A program made the translations under genes and the position numbers. From positions 53,083 through 67,908 of the forward strand of contig RWJK01001671.1 in the NCBI GenBank assembly GCA_004335835.1: a stretch of 14,826 nucleotides of DNA, given 5' to 3'. Positions 9,746-14,826 of the stretch are shown here, in pieces; position 1 is the first letter of the stretch, and every line of letters starts with the position of its first letter. The stretch comes from Scenedesmus sp. ARA3. Lineage: Eukaryota > Chlorophyta > Chlorophyceae > Sphaeropleales > Scenedesmaceae. Below the pieces are notes generated by a model that saw only the letters and a list, made by a program, of their open reading frames with translations, was not told the DNA's origin and did not search any database.

Positions 9746-9777
<32 letters not shown>

Positions 9778-10753
9778 AATGTTGCTGCTGCTGCTGCAGC
9801 CCCTGCTCAAGGACAAGCTGGCGGAGCTGGCGGTCAAGTATGGCAGCGGCAGCGGCAGCAGCGGCAGCAGGCTGGTGCTGCATGCCAGTGAGGATGAAGA
9901 TGGTGGCAGCAGCGACATGGACTTTGGCGGGGATGATGATGAAGGGGCAGGGAAGCGCAAGGGGCCCAAGGCAGATGCGGCGAGAGCAGCAGCAGCAGCA
10001 AAAGGCAAGAAAGGTGAGCCAGCGTCCCTCTGCTGCTGATGTGGCAACTGCAGCTGCTTGCTGCTGCAGCCGTATCTGCAGGCAAAGGTGCTGCTGGCGC
10101 TGCGTCTGCTGCTGACGTTTTCCCTGACGCCTCAGCTGCTGCTGCTGCTGCTGCTGCTGCAGGCAAGGCTGGTGCTGCGTCTGCTGCTGCGGATGACATC
10201 CCCGATGACGAGCTAGCGGAGGACATCTATGCTGGCGAGGAGGACGAGCTGCGGCCTGAGCGGCCCGACAAGGTGATTGTTTGAGCTGGTTGACTTGGCT
10301 GACCTGCCCTGGCTCGGCGGCGTGTGTTGCTGTTTGCTGTTTGTGGCTGATGAGCTGGGCTTGGAGTGACTTGAAGGAGGTGCAGCATGTTGGATTTGGA
10401 AATGGATTGGTTGAATCGGCTGCACAGTGCTGGCCTGTGGTGACTGGTAGTGGCTGGTTTGACTGCTTTCTGGCTTGGCTGACATCAAGCGGGCAAGGAG
10501 CACGAGCTGCGCCCTGAGGGGCCTGACAAGGTGGGCGCTGGTTACTAGCGCGGAAACAACTGCAGCTGTAGTGGCTGCTGGCTGGAGGTGTGTTGATAGG
10601 CATTGAAGTGGAGCCCTCACCAGCTTCTGATGATGCTGCTGCTGCTGCTACGTCAGGCTGCGTCAGGCTGCCGACTGGGAGTTTGTTGAGGATGAGCAGG
10701 AAGATGACCTGGGCATGGGCTGACTGAAATGCTGCTGCTGCTGCTGCCGCTGG

Positions 10754-10789
<36 letters not shown>

Positions 10790-10961
10790 AGGCTGCTGAC
10801 TGGGAGTTTGTGGAGGATGATCAGGATGACGACCTGGGCTTGGTCAACACAGCATCTGCTGCTGCTGCTCCTGATGCTGATGCTGCTGTTTGAATAGGCT
10901 GCCGACTGCGAGTTTGTGGGGGATGTTCAAGATGACGACCTGGGCATGGGCTGGGTCAGAA

Positions 10962-11007
<46 letters not shown>

Positions 11008-12801
11008 CAGGCTGCTGCCTGGGAGTTTGTGGAAAATGCTCAGGATGACGACCTGGGCATGGGTTACCAAACTCTGCTGCTGCTGCCGCTGCTGCTGCTG
11101 CTGCCGCTGCCGCTGTTGTTCCAGGCTGCGGACTGGGCTTTTTTTTAGGATGCTCAAGACGTTGACCTGGGCATGGGCTGAAATAAATACCCCCGCTGCC
11201 GCTGCTGCTGCTGCTGCTGCTACCGCTGCCGCTTTTTCAGGCTGCCGACTGCGAGTTTGTGGGGGATGTTCAAGATGACGACCTGGGCATGGGCTGAGTC
11301 AGAATCTGCCGCTGCTGCTGCCGCTGCCGCTGCCGCTGTTGTTTCAGGCTGCGGACTGGGAGTTTGTTGAGGATGCTCAGGATGATGACCTGGGCATGGG
11401 TGGCAGTGATGAGGAGGAGCTGGAGGACGACCCGGGGCTGCGCAAGGAGCTGGGTGAGTGTGCGGCGGCTGGTGTTGTTATGTATGTTGGTGCAACATGT
11501 ATCTACGTGATGCTGACAGCATGTACTGTACCTGGCCAGGCATTGAGGAGGAAGAGGAGGAGGAGGAACCCTTGCGTGCACAGTCATTGCAATGCTTGCT
11601 GTTGATCTCCATCCTGTGTATGTGCTTGCTATTTTGCCCGCTCAGGCATCGAGGAGGAAGAGGAGGAGGAGGAGGAGGAGGACCTTGAGAAGAAAGGAGC
11701 AGAGCTGGGTGGTACACAAACCTCTCTTCCTGCATGTAAATCCCTGCACTGCCGGCTGTGTATCTGCTTCACGGAACACTGCTTGCTGTGTATATGCTTG
11801 CCACTTGTCTGCACCCTGCCAGGCATTGAGGAGGAAGAGGAGGAGGAGGAGGCCCCCGAGAAGAAAGAAGCAGAGCTGGGCAAGGCGGCAGAAGAGGCAG
11901 CTGCCAAGTCAGCGGCAACAGCAGCAGCAGCGGGCAAGGCTGCTGAGGGCGGGGGCGGCGAGGATGACATGCCTGCTGGTGATGACGAGGATGATGATGA
12001 GGACCTGCTGGAGGTGAGGGGGCGTCATCTGATGCATGTAATTGTTATGTGTATGGTTGATCTGGTCAAGAGCTAGGGGCCTGATGATGATGTTGTGGAG
12101 CTGGCGATGACGATGACGAGGAGGAGGAGGAGGACCTGCTGGAGGTGAGGAGGGCGCTAGTTTATTTGTTCAAACTTATCTGGTGCTAATCTTGGGGCCC
12201 ACTGGTGATGTATGGCCGTTGACAATGCCTGCTGGCGATGACAGAGGATGATGATGAGGACCTGCTGGAGGTGAGGGGGCGTAATCTGAGATGCTCAAAA
12301 TATGTTAATAACACGTGTTAGATCTTGGGGGATGGATTGTCATGTTATCTGTGCTGGCGTTGATTAGGGGTGACGAGGAAGAGGAGTGCGGCCTGCTGGA
12401 GGTAGAAAGGCTTCTTTGCGTGTGTGATTTTTGTGGTTTGGTGTGACATGACCTTGGGGCTGGTCGTAATCTGCGGGGCTGGATTGTTATGTTTGGGGCT
12501 TTAAGGGGCTCGAAGGGGCGAGGCATTGTGCTGTTGAAGGCGAGGATGATGCTGGAATCTGAAGGTGGCGTGCGGGCGGGTGCAGAGGTGGGGTTGTTGC
12601 TGTGGGTGAGAGGTGGAATCAGCATGAGCAGTCGTGGTTTACGGGAGAGGGCGCAACTGCAATTCAAGACGCGCAGTGTATAAACCGCAGTTTGTCTGTG
12701 TTGGCGTTGCAGCTCATCACTGCATGTTGTACTGGCAGCTGCGCATGCATCAACTGCGGCTCGTGTGTTGGGCTTTTGCCACCACTGCGCCCAACCTCCT
12801 C

Positions 12802-12841
<40 letters not shown>

Positions 12842-13174
12842 ACATCACTGCAGGTTGACGATGACGAGAACTTTGACGAGGACTACCTGGACAGGCTGGC
12901 CAAGGCAGCTGATGAGGTGAGGGCGCAGCAGCAGCAGCAGCATTGCAGTGCCGGCCATGCTGTAATACACCGCTACCTGCACACCTGCAATGCTGAGCAT
13001 GCACCAAAGAATTGTGCCGTTGTATGCTGCCAACGTTGCTGCGACCAACTCCCGCTGCTGCTGCGCAGGACGCTGACGGAATCTCCCCGCAAGGCTTCAA
13101 GCGGCGCAAGCAGGCGGCAGCCGCCAGCAGCAGCCGCTACCGCTCCCCCGCACCCGGCCAGCGCGGCGCAACAC

Positions 13175-13209
<35 letters not shown>

Positions 13210-13743
13210 AGGGACGGCACCCCAGGCGCCGGCAAACGCGGTGCCACGCCACCTTCAGTAGCAATGGCAGCAGCATTGGCAGGCCAGGGCAGCGGCAGGA
13301 GCGCCACTCCCCCAGGGGGGAAGCGGCGCACGCCGCCTCCAGGAGCAGCAGCAGCAGCAGCAGGCCGGCGCGCGACGCCGCCGCCTCAGCAGCAGCAGCA
13401 GCCCAGCGCTAAGCGCAAGCGCAGCGATGCAGCTGCTGCCGGCGGCAGCGACGGTGCTGCTGCTGCTGCTCCTCCTGGCCCAGCAGCAGCAGCAGCCGGC
13501 CCTCCTGCCCCGAGGTGGGCTGCCCACCAGCTAGACCCGCAGGGCGTGCCCACCACAGAAGGTGTGATTGAGGCGCTACGAGCCATGGGGCCGATCCCTG
13601 TTCAGCTGCTGGCGCTGCTGCAGCAGCACCTGTCACTGGCACCGGAGGGCAAGGCGCTGCTCAAGCAGCGGCTGCTGCAGGTGGCCAAGGTGGATATGGT
13701 CGATGGGGTCAAGTGCATGGTGCTGAAGCCCCGGGCGCCTTGA
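7777..13743 (+). CDS. TFIIF alpha subunit (RAP74), whole gene model
   Basis: This is the large subunit of general transcription factor IIF, which binds RNA polymerase II at initiation. My exons: 7777-7797, 7895-7987, 8137-8212, 8257-8359, 8571-8703, (one not found), 9196-9376, 9800-10013, 10070-10272, 11348-11453, 11823-12013, 12854-12916, 13069-13743. Every junction is GT-AG and phases agree, except that exon 5 ends in phase 0 while exon 7 (9196) needs phase 2, so an exon of about 65-70 nt is missing between them. Landmarks: N-terminal barrel (GNYFVLM), LTIEEVE, acidic SEDEDGG and DWEFVEDAQDDDLGMG, a Lys/Arg-Thr-Pro-Pro linker, and the C-terminal winged helix. Expected length is about 700 residues, longer than plant homologues because of Ala/Gln runs. 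Exon boundaries are extensively duplicated in the introns (separate entries). Confidence 0.85.
8712..8765 (+). repeat. (CTG)18 microsatellite in TFIIF alpha intron
   Basis: Eighteen uninterrupted CTG units begin eight bases into the intron after exon 5. It is the longest pure CTG run in the window and a likely place for assembly collapse. The neighbouring exon needed to complete the barrel domain is the one that could not be found. Confidence 0.97.
9070..9108 (+). repeat. Decayed upstream copy of the exon 7 start
   Basis: After CTGCAG at 9064-9069 the sequence repeats the beginning of exon 7 (GCCATCTGGGCTG.CCATAG) 126 bp upstream of the real one, then diverges. The preceding ACATG.TGCTTG is also shared, so intron end and exon start were duplicated together. 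The AG is intact and the frame matches that of exon 7, but it runs to a TGA within 40 codons. Confidence 0.85.
9196..9376 (+). CDS. TFIIF alpha exon 7 (LTIEEVE block)
   Basis: The exon follows TGCAG and begins with the third base of a codon, then PSGLTIEEVEAGQW, the counterpart of LTxEEAEE that ends the dimerisation barrel in plant and human RAP74. An alanine and glycine run from GCAGCA repeats follows, then LPKSMRLAMREQQ, where plants have a basic helix. It ends DDAA before GTGAGT in phase 0. The frame is preferred over two other open ones because only this one carries family motifs. Confidence 0.82.
9667..9717 (+). repeat. Decayed upstream copy of the exon 8 start
   Basis: The segment matches the start of exon 8 (GAGCTGGCGGTCAA.TATGGC and following GGCAGC) 137 bp upstream. 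At the position of the acceptor the copy reads CTGCAA instead of CTGCAG, so this decoy has lost its AG. A CTG tract separates the two copies. Confidence 0.85.
9800..10272 (+). CDS. TFIIF alpha exons 8 and 9 (first acidic region)
   Basis: Exon 8 (9800-10013) encodes PLLKDKLAELAVKYG, then SEDEDGGSSDMDFGGDDDEG, then a basic KRKGPK/KGKKG tail; the human protein likewise has an acidic DDLEMSSDASDASGEE stretch followed by Lys runs. It ends in phase 1 at GTGAGC. Exon 9 (10070-10272) continues with alanine-rich sequence and DDIPDDELAEDIY, then DELRPERPDK before GTGATT. Three AG acceptors (exon starts 10070, 10082, 10163) are all in the same phase, so isoforms differing by 4 or 31 residues are possible. 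The two GCAAGG-type starts at 10082 and 10163 are themselves an 81-bp in-frame duplication. Confidence 0.82.
10493..10530 (+). repeat. Downstream copy of the exon 9 end with GT
   Basis: The segment repeats the last 38 bases of exon 9 (GACGAGCTGCGGCCTGAG and GACAAG) with a few substitutions, 258 bp downstream. It keeps CCTGACAAG followed by GTGGGC, a plausible donor. Upstream, TTGGCTGAC is shared with the first bases of the real intron. Confidence 0.85.
10667..11347 (+). repeat. Six tandem copies of the exon 10 start with acceptor and CTG tract
   Basis: Exon-like segments start at 10667, 10792, 10898, 11011, 11125 and 11241, with the real exon 10 at 11348; spacing is 106-125 bp. Each unit is a CTG/CCG tract, an AG (CAG or TAG), and about 57 bases of exon start, GCTGC.GACTGGGAGTTTGT to GACCTGGGCATGGGC. 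Copies at 10667, 11125 and 11241 meet TGA right after ATGGGC in the exon frame, and the 11125 copy also has a T run. The copies at 10898 and 11241 are nearly identical and lie 343 bp apart, which suggests a later three-unit duplication. Confidence 0.95.
11348..12013 (+). CDS. TFIIF alpha exons 10 and 11 (DWE...DDD acidic block)
   Basis: Exon 10 (11348-11453) encodes AADWEFVEDAQDDDLGMGG and ELEDDPGLRKELG, matching plant DWEHEEIFTDDDEAVGNDPEE. It ends in phase 1 at GTGAGT. Exon 11 (11823-12013) begins GIEEEEEEE, continues PEKKEAELGKAAEE and GGGGEDDMPAGDDED, and ends DLLE before GTGAGG in phase 0. The low-complexity GAG/GAT codons are typical of RAP74's acidic centre. Both exons are the intact members of duplicated families of exon edges. 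Confidence 0.85.
11540..11708 (+). repeat. Two upstream copies of the exon 11 start
   Basis: The copies begin at 11540 and 11646, after GCCAG and CTCAG, and repeat GCATTGAGGAGGAAGAGG; the real exon starts at 11823. The second copy extends to AAGAAAGGAGCAGAGCTGG and is followed by GTGGTA. It could act as a 63-nt (21-codon) cassette with the same phase 1 at both ends, which would add a second poly-Glu block. The sequence before each copy (TGTGTATGTGCTTGC-like) is also shared. Confidence 0.88.
12101..12401 (+). repeat. Three downstream copies of the exon 11 end with donor
   Basis: After the real donor (GT at 12014) the exon end GAGGACCTGCTGGAG recurs before GTGAGG at 12145, before GTGAGG at 12271 and, diverged, before GTAGAA at 12402. 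Spacing is 126-131 bp. The copy ending at 12270 also repeats ATGCCTGCTGG.GATGAC from further inside the exon. Intron sequence such as GGGGGCGT.ATCTGA is shared, so exon end and intron start were copied together. A fifth, weak trace lies near 12538-12562. Confidence 0.9.
12805..12840 (+). repeat. (CTG)12 tract before exon 12 acceptor
   Basis: Twelve CTG units end 13 bases before the CAG acceptor of exon 12. The tract occupies the position of the usual polypyrimidine tract, as in several other introns of this gene. Confidence 0.95.
12854..12916 (+). CDS. TFIIF alpha exon 12
   Basis: A 63-nt phase 0/phase 0 exon between CACTGCAG and GTGAGG. It encodes VDDDENFDEDYLDRLAKAAD, an acidic segment that prolongs the DDEDLLE end of exon 11 without a break in frame. 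It could be skipped without changing the downstream frame. Confidence 0.8.
13069..13743 (+). CDS. TFIIF alpha exon 13: TPP-rich linker and C-terminal winged helix
   Basis: The exon starts after CTGCGCAG with DADGISPQGFKRRK and stops at TGA 13741-13743. The first half is a basic linker with spaced Pro-directed sites (RSPAP, RGATPP twice, RSATPP, RRTPPP, RRATPPP), alanine and glutamine runs, and AKRKRSD. The last 65 residues, VPTTEGVIEALRAMGPIPVQ, then LLALLQQHL, then LLKQRLLQVAKVD and VKCMVL, follow the pattern of the RAP74 winged helix (VTEDAVRRYL...TTKDLLKKF...LAQILKRL...FSL), the part known to bind RNA polymerase II and the phosphatase FCP1. Human RAP74 has comparable TP sites in the same linker. 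Confidence 0.9.
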
Positions 13744-13773
13744 GGCTTGCAGGGCTTAGGTTATCGGGTTTAG

Positions 13774-13955
13774 CCCCAGGCGCCCTGAAGTTCCTGCAGG
13801 GGACTAGGGTCTATGGTAGTACCAGGCGCCTTGAAGCTGCCAGCGTTGGGGTGTAGGGTATCTTGGCGCCTGCTGCTGAAGGTGGCCACGGTGGACAGCA
13901 TCACGGGACACAAGCTTTGGATGCTCCCCAAGCAGCAGCAGCAGGCGCAGCTGTA
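13774..13955 (+). repeat. Copies of the stop-codon region and last codons in the 3' UTR
   Basis: GGCGCC followed by a TTGA/CTGA-like end occurs at 13734 (real stop), 13779 and 13825, spaced 45-46 bp; GGCGCC occurs again at 13865. From 13873 the sequence is homologous to the last coding segment 201 bp upstream. It reads LLKVATVDSITGHKLWMLPK in place of LLQVAKVDMVDGVKCMVLKP and stays open to TAA 13954-13956. Confidence 0.75.
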
Positions 13956-13956
13956 A
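13952..13956 (+). terminator. TGTAA polyadenylation motif, TFIIF alpha
   Basis: TGTAA lies 209 nt after the TFIIF alpha stop codon, at a usual distance for green algae. It overlaps the stop codon of the duplicated C-terminal segment. Confidence 0.65.
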
Positions 13957-14675
13957 CATGCTGCTGCGGATTTGATGTCTACATGATTTGAAACGTAGTA
14001 GATGTTTTAAGCGGTGTGCGGCTACACGGAAAATGTGGCCAGCGCCTAGCCGTGGTGCACAGCGCTTGTGCAGCGCCGCTGGGTTGCCGCCAGCCGCCGC
14101 CACCTCTGTGCGTTCACGATCAGCCAGCTGTCATGACATGCTGTGCACAGCATTCACGGCCTGCGCAGGCGCAAGCATGCTTGCAGGCAAAAGGTTGCTG
14201 CAAGTGCACACGCGTGGCTTTGCTGGCAGCGCCATTGGCTGGACTGGTGGCATCGTACCGGGGCACTGCGCTACAGTGCAGCTGTCGGCTCATCTGACTG
14301 TCGCATTGGGGGACTGTTTTTTCCACAGCTATGTGTGCTCACACACGTTGCTGTGTGTGCTGTGTTGACTGAGTGATTGCGTTCGGTTCGCCGCTGTGTG
14401 TGCCGGCGGCATTCAAGCTTGGGGTTGTGTTTGGGACAGCACGCGCCGTGCCTGCTGCCAGTGGCTGTGCATGGAAGCTCCCGCATCATCATACTGACTA
14501 GCTGCCAGGATGATCTGTACAGATGTCGCTAATCGTTGGTAACAGAACATCCTGGCAGCGATCAGTTGGAATGTGCCACGGAATCAGCCATGCAGTGTGT
14601 TGAAAGCGATGGCATCCACACCAGTGAGCCCTTCCTGCACCGTCAAATACGAATTACAACGTTGCTCAGGGTTAA
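13957..14675. other. Intergenic stretch without recognisable gene
   Basis: Open frames here are short and unlike any family I know. The composition is less CTG-driven than to the left. The only structured element noticed is the inverted repeat at 14501-14559. Confidence 0.5.
14501..14559. repeat. Imperfect 18-bp inverted repeat with 23-nt loop
   Basis: GCTGCCAGGATG (14501-14512) is exactly complementary to CATCCTGGCAGC (14548-14559). After one mismatch, TCTGT (14514-14518) pairs with ACAGA (14542-14546). The loop is 14519-14541. No target-site duplication flanks it. Confidence 0.85.
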
Positions 14676-14826
14676 TGTTGTCACACGCCAAAACCCTCTG
14701 TGAAAAAGTGCCTGCCAGACGGGCAGCACGCTGATCCTGAGGTCCTTCTGTCCTCTCAGGCTATTGCTCAAGCTATTGATGATGCTGATGAGTTTTTTTC
14801 TGCGTTTTCGTCTGACGGTTTGGACG
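14676..14826 (+). CDS. Open frame at right edge, possible start of another gene (partial)
   Basis: One frame is open from 14676 to the end of the window with no ATG. It reads PKPSVKKCLPDGQHADPEV, then AIAQAIDDADEFFSAF and SSDGLD. Codons end in T or A far more often than in the genes to the left, and the CTG tracts are absent. A pyrimidine-rich tract and CTCAG at 14755-14759 could be a splice acceptor, so that the true exon would start at 14760. I do not recognise the protein. It could be a host gene of different age or part of a transposable element. Confidence 0.35.

Noticed and set aside
9626..10603. 325-residue - strand open frame with polyglutamine
   Set aside because: It is the antisense of TFIIF alpha exons 8-9 and their introns; the openness comes from CTG repeats read as CAG. 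No family motif.
10667..11347. Treating the six exon 10 copies as genuine coding repeats of an acidic protein
   Set aside because: Stops (TGA after ATGGGC in three copies), a T run and frame changes prevent continuous reading. They fit intronic decoys.
10667..11347. CRISPR-like array
   Set aside because: Repeats contain splice and coding sequence, the spacers are CTG tracts, and the genome is eukaryotic.
14770..14813. C/D-box-like motifs (TGATGA and CTGA)
   Set aside because: Spacing and terminal stem do not fit a snoRNA, and the bases are more simply explained as Asp/Ala codons.

Overview
The window looks like nuclear DNA of a green alga (Chlorophyta, probably Chlorophyceae; the genus cannot be fixed from sequence). 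The reasons are intron-rich genes with GTGAGG/GTGCGT-type donors, TGTAA polyadenylation motifs downstream of stop codons, very abundant CTG/CAG tracts, and protein homologies of algal/plant type. No RNA gene, CRISPR array, insertion sequence or prokaryotic operon was seen.

Layout, left to right. (1) The last two exons of a PP2A B'/B56 regulatory subunit (+, 274-958), followed by about 1.5 kb of 3' UTR. (2) A convergent mitochondrial-type ribosomal protein bL12 gene (-, 4557-3629). The first TGTAA downstream of each of these two genes lies at 2454 (+) and 2471 (-), exactly where the strand composition flips. (3) A gene-poor stretch (4558-5785) with a 17-bp hairpin. (4) An ERG28-like sterol scaffold gene (-, 7387-6074) with four exons; two of its three introns are GC-AG. 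(5) A 389-bp divergent promoter (7388-7776). (6) A large + strand gene (7777-13743) for TFIIF alpha (RAP74), built from at least twelve exons, with acidic middle and C-terminal winged helix. (7) About 0.7 kb of unassigned DNA with a second hairpin, then a compositionally different open frame running off the right edge.

The unusual part is the TFIIF alpha gene. Its exon boundaries have been tandemly copied again and again into the adjoining introns: one decayed copy of the exon 7 start, one of the exon 8 start, six copies of the exon 10 start, two of the exon 11 start, one of the exon 9 end, three of the exon 11 end (each keeping a GT after GAG), and a diverged copy of the last codons in the 3' UTR. 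Most start copies keep an AG acceptor, often behind a CTG tract. The result is a gene lined with decoy splice sites, and one in-frame case (exon 9) shows the same event turned into protein sequence.

The four recognised genes are housekeeping genes of different pathways (phosphatase regulation, mitochondrial translation, sterol synthesis, RNA polymerase II initiation). Nothing suggests that they work together, except the shared promoter of ERG28 and TFIIF alpha. All exon models were built by reading phase and homology by eye and have no transcript support.
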